Made by a program: the position numbers and the translations under genes. A model generated the notes under the pieces. The model did not search any database, had not been told where the DNA came from, and saw nothing but the letters and a program-made list of their open reading frames with translations. From Benincasa hispida (lineage: Eukaryota > Streptophyta > Magnoliopsida > Cucurbitales > Cucurbitaceae), in NCBI RefSeq assembly GCF_009727055.1, contig NC_052354.1:49773600-49837599 (forward strand): a DNA stretch of 64,000 bases. Direction: 5' to 3'. Positions 49,601-62,300 of this stretch are shown piece by piece; positions within the stretch are counted from its first letter, which is position 1, and each line of letters starts with the position of its first letter.

Positions 49601-51063
49601 CTTGGCAGTTAATAGTTTGTTGAGTTTTGTGTTTTCGCAGGCAACCTTTTTACCTTGGGAGTATTGTAGCTTTTTTGACCAAGCTGAAAACAATATTGAA
49701 GTGTAGGCGATGCGCCAAAAGCCAATATTGGCCCCAAGATAGAAGGGTAATCAGTCGCATGAGCTGAAGGTAGTCCTAAGCACATGGTGGACAACATGCG
49801 CCGAGCAATTGCTGGAAGTTCCAATGGTCAGGGCGAGCTTCTTGACCTAAGCAGTTGAGAGTAATCTCCTGCATGGAAGACTCCTTGCGGTGACATCACT
49901 CCAATTTCTCTAGGGACATCTTCTACTCTATCTTTACCTTGCTTTCTTAGTTTAGTTTATTTTAATTATTGTTGTTTTGGATATGCGGCTGCTTCCTTGG
50001 ATGTGGTGCATTTGCTCCTTGTAGGTGTGACAATAAATCTCCTCGGTGCACAGTTACAATGGAAGGATCCTCTTCATGATTCAATGCATGGCTTCGACCG
50101 CATGAATTCTAAAGCATGATCACAAGTGTTCTTCTACTTAAGGTTCTTTACTTGTTATCTTTTATGCATTATCCTTTTGAAATTCTCTTTGTCTGATTGC
50201 TTACCTTTGCGATGCATCTATGATGGTACGTATAATTCACTACATCCGCTAACTAAACATTGCAAGGCTCTCCTTACTTTTAATAGCTTCTTCGAAATTT
50301 GACAGTCTTAAGTTTTATTATGTGCAAACCTCTACTCAAACATTTGTTACCACATTCTTGTTGAGTTTGTCTTTAGCTTTGCGGCAAGAGTGATACCAAT
50401 CTCTAAGTTTGGGGATGGCAACGGTCCCAAATAAATGTGTTCACTACATTGCGATGCTATTCTAAAAAAAAAAGTTTCAGGAATAAAAAATCCTCTGTTA
50501 ACGCAATGGAGAAACCCATGTTGATAAGAGTTAAGTTATGAAAGGCACTTACTCATAGTTGGATGCCCGCATGACACACGTGGGGGCAAGCCAAAACGAA
50601 AGTAAGTTGCTAGGATCAACGCATAAGCGCAACTCCTCTGCCCAGTGAACAATTAAGCCAAAACAAGAGTTGAGTTGAATATGGCATGTAACCGAAGTTG
50701 GCTGTCCGCATGACACACATGGGGGCAAGCCAAAACGAAGAGCGTTACCGAGTTTAACACCGCACTCTAATAATAAAATCGCAAAGCTTTGAATTGTTTC
50801 AACGAATGCATTCTTAAAAGCTAAACGCAAAGTTGCGGGGAATGATAGAAGGTTTTTTAGTAGAGGCTTGCCGATTTAAGCCTAGAAAAGATCTCTTTGA
50901 AGAAGTAGCTAAAGTGGAGGAGAGCGTTGCTGCCATGGTCAGAGATATGAGTAAATTATACTCTGAGAGGCTGGTCATCGCAAAGGAATGCCTGAGGGTG
51001 AGTTATGAATTTCTTGAGTATAAAGCATGCTTGAAGACAAGCATGATTCTAAGTTTGGGGGTG
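49601..51063 (+). other. Short interior of the gypsy element
   Basis: No gag, protease, RT or integrase motif. A unit containing ccgcatgacacac(g/a)tgggggcaagcc occurs at 50,567 and 50,706 (period 139). An 77-codon plus-strand frame (50,833-51,066) with a helical, charged composition runs into the purine tract; I do not recognise it and it may be the remnant of a 3' ORF. The purine tract AAGTTTGGGGGTG lies at 51,051-51,063. Confidence 0.6.
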
Positions 51064-53117
51064 TGATGACGGGCAGAAATGCACATCAATATAGGCCTTT
51101 TATTTAGAATTATGAGAACTGTTAAGTAGAATATGTGGCGATTATATTAGGAATTCATGAGAAAATGAGTTTGCGTCGATCGGCATTAAGAATCTCGACT
51201 AACCCACTATTATGCGTTATTATGCGTTCAATTGTTTATTTTTGTAGCAACCGCAGAAAGAGATCGCATACGCGAAAGCCAGGTTATCGCAAAGACGATC
51301 GCATGTGGGGAAGCTCTCCATCGCAGAGACGAACGCATACATTCGATGCATGGATGTTGCAGCCATCAACTGCATGCGTCCATCACATAGAAGTTGCGGC
51401 TGTCAAGCGAATGCAGTCATTATAGAGAGATTGCGGCTACAGAATAATAACCATAATAGAGGGATGACCACAAGGGTGGTGGAATGTGTTGATACTCCAG
51501 AAGCCAAGCATGAACGCATACCTTAGAAGTATCAAAAGGTGATGTTGGCATTTCACCTACCACGCCATTAGCAGTAGAATTCAGAAAAGGACCATCGCAC
51601 CACGAGTGTCAGATTCAGAGCAGGTCCATCACGTTCCTCAAACCGTTAGCTATAAAATTTCAGAGAATGACCATTAATGTTGTCGGTGACCAATCTCTAT
51701 AAATAGAAGTCGATGAGCAGAACTTTAGAGGATTCAGGGTTTTCTCCCTAAGGGAAGATCCCTATGATCCAAACAAAAGCGTGAGAAGATAACGTGAGAG
51801 TTCTTCATCCTCTCAACCATTTTGAGTGACGAACGGAGCCTTCGCTGGAGTAGAGCTCGAGAGAATCTACTCCACCGCCCACCCATGGCACCACCAGCAG
51901 CCTTGACACACATCTGATGGAAGCAAGACATGGCTTCCATCCGCCTCTCCATTTCTCTTCTATCTTTGTATTGTATTGCATTTTGGCTTAAGAGATTAGT
52001 ACATTCTGTGATTAATGCATTTCTATATTTCCTTTGATTCCATCTCCATCTTCATTTACTTAGTATCCTTTACTTTCATTGCATCACTAAGTAAAACTTC
52101 TAGAGTATTGCATACTTAATCATGCGACATAAGGATATGAAGCATGTAGCAAACCACCGAAAGGTGTGCGTTGCGTGGGTGTTGTGAGAAAACCTTATTT
52201 ACTTAATGTGAAGCTGTAGCAACGCTTGTCTATAAGTGGACGCAATGTTGTTCTATGGGTAGAATCAACAACAACTAACTGCCCGTGAGGGTAAGTGGTT
52301 GGTCGCATTAAGCAATGTAAGCAAGTATTCACTAGAGATAGGAATAATCTTACGTTAGCTAGGTTTATGTGGTTACCTTGTCTATGAGCGCATCATTCAT
52401 CATTTAGGAATACTTGGGAGAGTAGTCTAAAAAAAATTAAATCTAAGACTCGAGAGAGCGGATTGGATCGCATAAGCAAGAATGGGGAACTTAGGAATAA
52501 GCTCCGTTTGCAATTACATAACGTATGCACCCTTTAAGTAGGATATGATGGTATGCAATCATCTTGCTTGTGTGTGAGAACACGTGAGCGGGAATGTAGA
52601 GGCTTAGAAATAGGCTTCTTGACGCTATCGCATATACATCGCATGCGTCTACGTCAAGTGTGTATTGCATGATCGCATAGCTTGCGTTAGTTGGGGTTAC
52701 CCTTGCGGTCAAGCTTAGTGTTGCAGTGAAGACATCTTTGCCTTTTCATCTATTTTTCCATTCATTTTACTATGCGTGAACAGTTTCCGTGTCTCTACCT
52801 CTTAGTCATACTTCCATCGCTTAATCTGTTAGTTAGAAGTAGGAGTAGGAGTAGGAGTAGCTCATAACCCTCATCATTCTTTTATTTCTTCACCGCAAAC
52901 AAATTACCGCGTAACATTTATCTACAAGTCCCTGAGTTCGACCTTGGATCACTCGAGAAACTTGCGTTCTCGTTATACTTGGTGAGAGTGCAAGAAAACT
53001 TGTGAAAGAAATGCATGGTCACTGCATATGAGATCTACATTCCATTCCAACGCATGAGAACAAACGCATAACCTAAGACATGCATCGCATAATTGCGCTT
53101 CCAAATTTACGTCACCA
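51064..53117 (+). repeat. 3' LTR of the gypsy element
   Basis: 2,054 bp, same borders as the 5' LTR, followed by TATAG. Confidence 0.93.
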
Positions 53118-53122
53118 TATAG

Positions 53123-53529
53123 AAAGTTTAAAGATTCTAGATCTGACTGTTAACAAAGAGTTGTTGAGACAGGTCAGATGCATCTTGCTCAAAGAGTTGA
53201 GACTACCTCAGTGTAGTCGAAGGAAAGTGTGCTTCCTGACCATTATTGAGATTAAGATGCAATCCCCTTATAGTTTTATCTAAAGTCTATTGTATACTAA
53301 AATGTTTACAATAATTCTCTCGGCTAAAGTGTTTGAGAATTACCTAGTAGGACTAGGAATACTAGATAACCTAAGGCAAGTGGGAGAAATATCGGGTATA
53401 GAGATACCGAATGATAAAAGATGGGTATGGGTTGCCCTAGTTTATTGTATTTCTCTATAAAACTCAGAAACTCAGTCTTATATATCAGATGTATAAGTTA
53501 CCACTGGAGTTTTAGTCCAAGTGGGAGTT
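53123..53529 (+). pseudogene. Pol tail and purine tract of the gag-only copia
   Basis: The interior resumes here after the gypsy insertion. The reading AKVFENYLVGLGIL at about 53,318-53,360 corresponds to the end of copia RNase H. CCAAGTGGGAGTT at 53,517-53,529 is the purine tract before the 3' LTR. Confidence 0.65.
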
Positions 53530-55347
53530 TGTTTGGTTTTATGTCTTAAAACTCGTGGTATGTAAACAATGGAGCTTATTCTGAAAATTCAATAAAGGTG
53601 TTATTGAATAGATCTATTGCTTGAATAGAAATCCAATAAACTTAAAAGTCCCTTGACTATTAGATGAGTACTTGAACTTTATGTGGATACATAAAGGTGG
53701 ATCAGGTTCGAGTAAATAGTCAAAATGATTTATAGTACATGGATAAAATTGGGTACCTTATTCTGGTAACTCTATTGGATACGATCTGCTCTGTAGTTGT
53801 TACAGGGAGTTGTAAAGTGCTACAAACGAAGTCATCCTAATTCGTTCATGTTGGACATAAGGAGTGGGGGTGTCTTTGTGAAAAAGAGTTTGTACAAGAT
53901 CGAACCATGAAATGAGTCACTCTTACTTTATAACGTTGTTTGCTGTTTAAGACTGACTATTTCAAAGCGATGACCTAGTTAACTTGACCTTAATCCTGAA
54001 CTAACTATGAACTCCTGTTTATTCGGGATTGCACTTAGATTTGCATAGGTGAGGGTTAGCTCAATATGACTGCCATTTTAGGGGTAAAACTGGATAGATA
54101 GCTGAGGACATAGGGTGCAACAGGAAATTCACTCCTACCCGCTCTAGGGATAGTAGAGAGGTTGTTTCCTTAAGTACTGATTATGGGGCTTGAACAAGGG
54201 ATCCCGCCCTCTCATTTGGCATGAGAGGGACTCGGTTTTTTTATTGGATCACAAAACAATTGTTCATTAGGGGATCAGTGGGAACTTAAGGAACAAAAGG
54301 TAATTTCAGGAGAAAAACAGAGATTTGACCCAGCCGTTATTACGAACAACCTGTGAAGGGTTAACTTACTAATCATAGTTATATCGAGTGGACATAATAT
54401 ATCTACAGTGAGGGGAGTTCAACTATAGGCTTTAGTGGAGTGACCCATTAGTTAACGAATGAGGATTAGATCGATCTAATGAGTTTAGCTAATTAATCTC
54501 GGATCGTTGGAGCCCATGATCTGTAGGTCCATGAAGTCCCCCTACTAGCTCGGAAATGGATTAGCTCTAGAGTAGCGTGATAAGTTAATTTGAAACATTC
54601 AAATTAGAATCAAACGGAATTGAAGGAAATATATTTAAATATGATTTAAATATATGAAGATGAATTTGTGTAAAAATTAATTTAATATTAGATACTAAAT
54701 TAATTAGAATTATTTAAATTGTTTAAATAATTATTTATTAATTTTATTAGAAAATTAATTTGTAAAATTATAAATTTTGATTTTATAAATAAAATATGAT
54801 TTTAAAATAAAAAATAGATTTTAGAAATTGAAACATCACACAAACTTGAAAAAATGGGTTTTTTTAAAGTCATCTTCAAATAGCTTACAAAGAACCCACC
54901 ACTTCTCCTTTGGTTTACTCCAAGCATGAGCTATATCCCATGTAGCACATCTCTTTGCATGATAGTCTGCAATATATTGAAGAGATTGGAGTGAAGAAAA
55001 GAGAGAGAACCAACTGAATTTTTGCTGAAAAATTCGGATGAAGAAGGTGTTCTTCAATGGGTTTTGTTCAGTGAGTTTTCTCCACATTTCCTTTGATTTC
55101 AACTTATTTTGAGTCCCACAACTCAATCTAGAGCTCCAAGAGGATAATAGGGAAGATCTTGTGGTGGTTTACACAAGGATTTAGAGGATTTTGTAGCTAG
55201 AAATGGAGATTTTGTTGGTTCGGCCAAGGTATGTTTATGAAACCCATTATACTTTGTTTTTAGCATGTTTCTTTCCAATCAAAATTAATGAATTAGAATG
55301 CTTATGGATCCTGATTTCTTCTGCTGCATGATGGTATTGTTCCAACA
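53530..55347 (+). repeat. 3' LTR of the gag-only copia
   Basis: 1,818 bp, ends TTCCAACA, followed by CCCTT. Close to the 5' LTR, with scattered substitutions. Confidence 0.92.
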
Positions 55348-56991
55348 CCCTTGTTTGGTGCTTCGCCATACTACAACCCCTCCGTTAAGAGGGAACAATG
55401 ATCCTGAAGTGGATTTCCAAGAATCCTTATCAGTCTGAAAATCAGAGTCTGTGTATCCTGTAAGGATCAAATCCTTAGAACCATATACAAGCATGTAGTC
55501 TCTTGTTCTCCAAATATACTTGAGGATGTTTTTTATGATTGTCCAGTGACCCTATTATGGATTTGACCAATATTTACTGACTATCCCCATACCGTAGCAA
55601 ATGTCAGGTTTAGTACATAACATCGCATACATCAAACTGCCTATAGAAGATACATAGGGGACCCGTCTCATTTCCTCAACCTCTTGAGGTGTCTTAGGAC
55701 ACTGTTCCTTAGACAATGTAACTTCATGCCAAAAGGCAAAAGACCCCTTTTGGAGTTCTGCATCGAGTACTTGATCAACATCTTGTCAATGTACGATGCA
55801 TGAGACAATGCTAGCATTTTGTTCTTTTGATCAGGAAAGATCTAAATCCCAAGAACAAATTGAGCCTCTCCCAAATCTTTCATGTGGCATTGGGTCACTA
55901 GCCAGTTCTTAACTGAAGTCAGTAAACCTACATCATTCCTAATGAGTAGGATATTGTCTACATACAACAGTAGGAAAACTATTGAACTGTTGATGGTTTT
56001 CTTGTAGACACGAGGCTCATCAACGTTTTGGTTAAAGCCATAAGATTTTATCGCAGTATCAAACCTTATGTTCCAAGATCGAGATGCCTGTTTCAGTCCA
56101 TAAATGGACCGATTCAGCTTGCAAACCTTTTGCTCTTGACCTTGGGCTACTCGGGTTGCACCATATAAATGATCTCCTCAAGATTTCCATTCAGAAAAGC
56201 AGTCTTAACATCCATTTGCCACATCTCATAATCATAATATGAGGCAATGGATAGAAGGATGTAGATAGACTTCAACATGGCAACAGGTGAGAAAGTGTCC
56301 TCATAGTCAACTCCCTCCACCTAGGTATAACCCTTTGCCATAAGTATAACCTTAAAGGATTGCACTTTCCCATCAGCACCTCGTTTTCTCTTGTAGATCC
56401 ATTTGCAACCTATAGGTTTAACCCCACCAGGTTGATCTACAAGATCCTAAATTGAGTTGAAGTACTTAGACTCCATCTTGAGATCCATGGCTTTAACTTA
56501 GTCATCTCTATCAACATCCTCCATTGCCTTCTTGTAAGACAACGAATCCTCAACCTCACCATCAGCTACCTTAGCTAGGATTTCAGTTAAACCCATATAG
56601 CGAATAGGTGGGTTCACAACCCTCCCACTATGTCAAGGTTCCCTCAACTATTGAGATGGATTTGACCTACTAGATGAACTCCCATCAACAACTCTTGTTG
56701 ATGTAGCAGGCTCTTCAACAACTCTTGTTGAAGTTTTAGTAGTTTCTTGGATTGTGCTCCCTTATATGATCCTCCTCGAGGAAAGTAGCATTTGTTGACA
56801 CAAACACCTTGTTTTCCTTAGGATCATAAAAGTAACCCCCTCCCCCTGTGTCCCTTTGGGGTAGCTTAAAAATAGGCACAGCCTCGAACGTGGTTCCAGT
56901 TTCTTAGGGTTAGCCTCAAGCACATGTGTTGGACAAACCCAGATGCGGAAGTGACGTAAACTAGTTTTATGCCTGTTCCACAATTCCAAAG
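55348..56991 (-). pseudogene. Pol of the minus-strand copia (integrase end, RT, RNase H start)
   Basis: On the minus strand, from 56,991 downward: ELWN...LRHFRIW...THVLEANPKKLEPRSRLCLF (integrase C-terminal side), the RT with a KWIYK-like block near 56,400, SIYGLKQASR near 56,090-56,110 and Y-V-D-N at 55,953-55,964 where YVDD is required, then RNase H with YTDSDFQTDKDSWKSTSGS and VVWRSTKQGC (55,348-55,460). Stops and frameshifts are frequent. The gene is cut at its left by the gag-only copia (41,961-55,347) and at its right by the copia starting at 56,992, so gag, protease and most of the integrase are outside the window. It is the same kind of element as 11,850-22,682. Confidence 0.9.
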
Positions 56992-58021
56992 TGTTGGGGT
57001 TGATATCCTAAATCTCGTAAGATCCTATAGTTTGTAAACATGTATATGAACAAACATTTATGATGTAATAATATGAGATATTTTATTCACTAGGGTCTAT
57101 GAAATATGAGATATTTTAGTTGCATTAACCACAAACCAATAAACTATGATCCCTGGTTATCATTATAACTTAAGCATGTATGTGGAGACATACAAGTGGA
57201 TCGTGCTTTAAGTGATAACCTAAATGGTCTGTAGTATATGGATAAATGAGGGAAACCCTATCCTTGTAACATTACAAGTGTGGCCCACTTTGTAGATGTT
57301 ACAAGTGTTGTAAAGTGCTACAAATGGTGGTCTAATCCTGACCATTCATGTATTAGACATGTGAGTGAGGATACTCTATACAAAAGAGTTTGTATAAGAC
57401 CGGACCACGAAATGTTTAGTCTCATTATATAACACCGTTCATGAAAAAGACTTTCATTTCACTAGGATGACCATAGGTAACATGACCTTAATCCTTGAGA
57501 GAGTAAATGATCCTACATAGAGTTTTCTATACGATAGTCGCTCGTTGCTAAACGATCGAGTACCCAAGTCTACATAATAGACTTCTGTCTTCTCTCACTT
57601 ACTCGATCATCTACACGATCATTCAATTCCTCATTCCCTCTACCAAATCCATACAAAGCCCACAACTCCTCGATTCTCACATCGAGAATACCAAGGTAGA
57701 GTCATGGTAGTGTCTACTTGTTGTTTGAGAGTCGAAGATCGAGTGTTACTTGATTATGTTTGAGGATTTTACATTTTGTGTTGTTCATTGGTTTACATTC
57801 ATGTTGTTGGACACTGGACTGAGTTTGATCGAGGGATACAAGAAGAAAAGGTCTTCAAGTGTATGTTCATTCGATCTTTTGTCTTTTCTTCTTGAAGCAT
57901 GCTATAATCTTAGTTTTATGCATAACTGTTCTGTTGGATTGTAAATGTTCATGTTCTTTCACAATGGGATTTGGAACGAACTGCTTCCGCTCATTGGTTC
58001 TCTTGTTTAAGAGTTCCTTCA
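56992..58021 (+). repeat. 5' LTR of the last copia, internally deleted
   Basis: Only 1,030 bp against 2,023 bp for the related LTR at 39,439-41,461. Both ends agree (TGTTGGGGTTGAT...; ...GAGTTCCTTCA), and the missing kilobase falls at about 57,495-57,510, where the shared text (catgaccttaatcct) jumps to the CGATCG-tract region. Confidence 0.85.
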
Positions 58022-58023
58022 AT

Positions 58024-58036
58024 TGGTATCAGAACC
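58024..58036 (+). promoter_or_regulatory. Primer-binding site, initiator tRNA-Met type
   Basis: TGGTATCAGAACC, two bases after the LTR. The position after AGA differs from the canonical AGAGC. Confidence 0.88.
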
Positions 58037-60440
58037 AAGTTGTTATGATATTCCAATTCCATTGATGTATTGAATTATATTTGCAGTCTTGGTGGGTTTT
58101 ATGTGTCTGCAATGCATTTAAGCGTTAGATGTAGTTGTAGATGTGAATTAATGGATGTTTTAAGATGATTGTCTCTGTTTGTAGCTTTCTTTACATTTCA
58201 AGTTAATTTTTAAGGGCCTTTGTATTTTTTACATAATGACTTCACTATCGAGTCTATATTCAAAGTGTTTGAGTCTGTAAGAGTCGTTCGTGATGAAGCT
58301 TCAAGCATAAAGATGACGTTCTCATCAAGGAAGAAGACCAAAGATTGGTTGCATCGTGTAGCCCAGGCTAAACGATCGTTTAGATTTGGCTATGTGATCG
58401 TGTAAAAAAGTTCTACTTGATCGTATAGTATTTGCTAAACGAGCGCATGGCTGATGCTACGTGATCGGGTAAAGAGTTTACTCCATCATGTTGCATTGGT
58501 TACTCGACCGAATGCTGAGGTAAACGATCGTTGAGTATATGATACTCAACACATGGTAGGCGCGCACACTAAATGATTGAGTAGGCCAACATGCTCATCG
58601 CATAGTCACTGACTACACTCGGTATGCGATACTTGACTTTTAATCTACGATTGTTTAGACGATCCTGCTTCATCATACAGTTGTCATCTACTCGATCGTT
58701 TAGGCATGGATTATACGATGTGCGCTGCACAATCGCGTGGTCTTCATGCTTCATCGTATAGTTAAAGACACTTGATCCATACTATATGATCGTTTACACT
58801 CGTTCAGCGTTACTTGACGATCACAAGAAGTTGCTATACGATCAAGGAACGAGGCTTTGCCCGGGCGTTTCAAGACCTGGTTCGCTTGTTTGAACCGGTT
58901 CGCTTGATATTCTTTTGTAATAGATAGCTTTTCCTTTTCCAGTTTTTTAGGCTAATTATCCCGGTCCATTGATTTTTTATGAATGACATGTGATGTATGT
59001 TTAATTATATGTCATAAAGTATGCCATATAGTTTTAAAACCCACCATAGATTATGCATTTTTCATGCATCATCTTTATATTATAAAAGTTATAATATAGT
59101 AGCTTGCATGATTAAATTACTTTAAAGTATGCTCATGCATCATATAATATAAGAGTTATAATATATGCATGCACTAAGCATATTTATCCATCATATTTAT
59201 ATTTTAAGTGTTATAGTATAAGAGTGTATGAAAGCATGTATGCTTGATTCATTACAAGTTATATAAGAGTTATATATAGTAATGAATGAACATTGCATGA
59301 AGCATGACACGTAGGTTAATTTATAAAAGTTATAAATGCATAGTCTAGCTTAGCATTATGGATGGTCTTAGTTGTTTCTTTTTATAATTGTTATAATAGA
59401 AATTAGAACTAAAATCAATAAGAAAGACATGCATGCAAACTTAGGCTTAATCATGTTTTAAAAGAGTTTTAAATTTGATTGAGATAGACCTAAGATCACG
59501 GTTCTAATGAGTTTAGAAACGTAAGTTTAATCTTTTCATCGGTTTAATAGGATTAACTTGACTAATAAAAGATTAAATATGTACCAAGTATATGGGATCT
59601 TTTGTCTAAGGCGGGTTCTGTCTAGGCTAGGGTATTTAAGCTAACAGAGATGGAACACTCCTACTTGGGAACCTACCTGGAAAAGTGAATTAGATAGATT
59701 TGTTGCATGCATGCAAATTTGATGATAGTCTGTTAAAGTGTTTAATAAGACTTTATTCGAACTTGTTTAATAATCAAAAGAAAGAGTTGTTTTTTAGCAA
59801 ATTAAACTCACACTTAGATAGAATCAGTAACTGGATTGTCTAAGTTAATGAATGCCTAGGTAGAACATTCAATGGCAGGTACTTGGGGTATATGATACTT
59901 CACTTAAACCTTTACACGGTTCTCCCTAAAAGTTCACACCATGAAATCTATCTGGGGCCTCGAAGCATGTTAGGATGTCCCCCTAAAGGATGGTGTTTAG
60001 GTAGGTCAATACGAAGGTGAATGGAGAGAATGTTCATAGTAAGTGGGAGCGGGATGTGTGACAACATATCCCACGGTTTCTCTCATTAGGTTGGATAATG
60101 TTTTGTGCATCACCTTGAGACACCCTGGGAGTATCCCCCTAAAGAATGACAGTATTTGCACAACTCTTTATCTGATCTCCTGAAAAGGATGAGGTTGTTT
60201 TAGTCTCTTGTTCTAATATGCTTTTTCCCTACGGTGGGCACATTAGGGCGAGACTCTAGGGCCTAAAATGAAGGGTTACACTTAGCAGAATTGTTAAGGT
60301 TGTTAACGAATTCTGGACCAAAAAATGGTGATTGTTAGAGTAAGTTACAAGAGTTGTTTCTGTCTAATGGTTGAAAATGTCTCATCCCAGTGAAGGGGTA
60401 CTTGATCACCTCAACGGTGACTTTTGTCCTGCCTCGTTGG
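58037..60440 (+). other. Leader of the last copia
   Basis: CGATCG tract at 58,360-58,860. At 59,950-60,150 lies the duplicated block (atgtccccctaaaggatgg, then tatccccctaaagaatgac) about 155 bases apart, around AGTAAGTGGGAGCGGGATGTG at 60,038. No long frame. Confidence 0.7.
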
Positions 60441-62300
60441 TGTTAGATTTTATGTCCTAAAACTCGCAGTTTGTAAAATGATAAACATTTTCTATTATCA
60501 ATATACTTATTATTGATCTCATAAATTGTATGAAAGTCTAAATCCAATAAACTAAGACCTATGACTATTGTATGAGTACTTGAACTTTATGTGGAGACAT
60601 AAGAGTGGATCAGGTTCGAGTAAATATTCAAAAGGATCTATGGTACATGAATGAGGTTGGGTACTTATTCTGGTAACACCATTGGATGCGGCCTACTCTG
60701 TAGTTATTACAAAGAGTTGTAAAGTGCTACATACGATGTGATCCTAATTTATACATGTTATGTACATGAGGAGTGGGGGCGTCCTATGCAATGAGTTTGC
60801 ATAAGATCAGGACCAAGAAATAAGTCACTCTTATTTTATAACACTGTTTACTTTTTATGACTGACTATTTCACCTAGATGACCTAGGTAACTCGATCTTA
60901 ATCCTGAGCTAACTATGAACTCCTGTTTATTTGGGATTGCTCTTAGATTTGTATAGTTGAGGGTTGGCTCAACAGCGTTGGCTCAATAAGACTCTCATTT
61001 CAGGGGTAAAACCGGATAGATAGCTGGGGACATAGAGTGCAAGATGGAGTTCACACCTACCCGATTTAGGGATAGGAGAAAGGTTGTTCTCTCAAGTACT
61101 GAATTCATGTCTTAAACAAAGGGCCCCACCCTCTCACTGGGCTGAGAGAGTTTGGTTCGGTGATTAGATCATAAACCAGTTGTTCATTATAGAATCAGTA
61201 GGGACTTGAGAAATAAGACATAATCTCGAGGGTAAACAGATATTTGACCCAGCCGTTATTACTAACAACCTGTGAAGGGTCGACTAGCTGATTATGGTTA
61301 AATCATGTGGACATAATATATCTACAGTGAGGGGAGTGCAACTATGGGCTTTAATGGAATGATCCATTAGTTAACGATTGGAGATTAATTTTGTCTAATG
61401 AGTTTAGCCAATTAATCTTGGATCGTTGGAGCCCATGATCTGTAGGTTCGCGAGGTCCCCCTACTAGCTCGTAACGGACTAGCTCTAGAATAACGTGATA
61501 AGTTAATTTGAAACGTTCAAATTAGAATTAAGGAAATTAGTAATTATATGAGATATAATTTTGTTTAATTTTAGAATTAAACGAAATAGGAGAATGTATA
61601 TACTTAAATATGATTTAAATATATAAAGATGGATATGTGTTAAAATTAATTTAATATTTGATATTAAATTAATTAAGTTTTATTTAATAATTAATTTATG
61701 AAATTAATTAATTTTCCATTTTTAAAATAAAAATAGATTTTATAAAATCAAAATTTGATTTTTAGATAAAATTGGAAAATTGGAAAACAAAACACACTTA
61801 AATGGAAAATGAAGTTTTTCCATTATCCATCTTTGAAGTAGCTCAGACATGAAGCGACATCTTACCTTTGTCTTCTCCAAGCATGAGCTGCAACTCATGC
61901 AACTCTTCTCTTTGCATGTTGATATGCAATATAATGAAGAGATTGGAGTGAAAATTGGGCATGCATTCAAAATAGTTTTGAGAGAAATACTGGTTTGAAG
62001 AAATGTTCTTCAACAAGGTTGCAGCAGTGAGCTTTTCTCCTTCATCCCTTGATTCAAGATTGTTTTGAGTCCCACAACTCAATCTAGACACCAAGAGAAT
62101 TGTGGGGAAGATCTTGAGGTGGTCTACAACAAGATATGAAGAAGATAGCAGTTGGAGATAGAGCTTTGAAGAAGTTCTATAAGAGGTATGTCTTGAAACT
62201 CACTTTTTCTGCAAAAACATGCTTTATATTTTGCCAAAATTAGTGAATTTGAATACTTAGATGATCCTTGTGCTTCCGCTGCTAATGATACAATCCTACA
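60441..62300 (+). mobile_element. Solo LTR in the copia leader, target duplication GTTGG/GTTGA
   Basis: 1,860 bp, TGTTAGATTTTATGTCC ... CAATCCTACA, flanked by GTTGG (60,436-60,440) and GTTGA (62,301-62,305). The flanking leader rejoins in register with the leader at 16,230-16,260 (gcctc...agcatcattg). Same family as 6,020-7,910. Minus-strand frames in it are not genes. Confidence 0.88.

Larger units (their letters stand above)
47527..53117 (+). mobile_element. Non-coding Ty3/gypsy (Athila/Tat-type) element
   Basis: Two LTRs (47,527-49,576 and 51,064-53,117, about 2.05 kb each) start TGATGACGGGCAG and end TTACGTCACCA. The target duplication is TATAG on both sides (47,522-47,526; 53,118-53,122). 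The primer site is of tRNA-Asp type and the purine tract lies at 51,052-51,061. The interior is only 1.49 kb and lacks gag and pol, so this is a non-autonomous derivative (LARD/TRIM-like scale, or deleted). The LTRs are strongly alike with scattered differences and a few indels, for example an agtaggagtaggagtag expansion near 52,840. It sits in the gag-only copia between gag and the pol tail. Confidence 0.93.
41961..55347 (+). mobile_element. Copia element with gag but almost no pol, hosting a gypsy insertion
   Basis: LTRs 41,961-43,785 and 53,530-55,347 (about 1.82 kb, very similar), borders TGTTGGG/TGTTTGG ... TTCCAACA, target duplication CCCCT/CCCTT (one mismatch), primer site TGGTATCAGAGC and a purine tract. 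With the nested gypsy removed the interior is about 4.1 kb: a 2.7-kb leader, a decayed gag (46,490-47,310) and, at 53,318-53,395, a stretch reading AKVFENYLVGLGILDNLR, which matches the last residues of copia pol. Protease, integrase, RT and most of RNase H are absent. It resembles the gag-only class (TR-GAG) or a deletion derivative that would need enzymes from a relative. It was inserted into the RNase H region of an older minus-strand copia. Confidence 0.88.
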
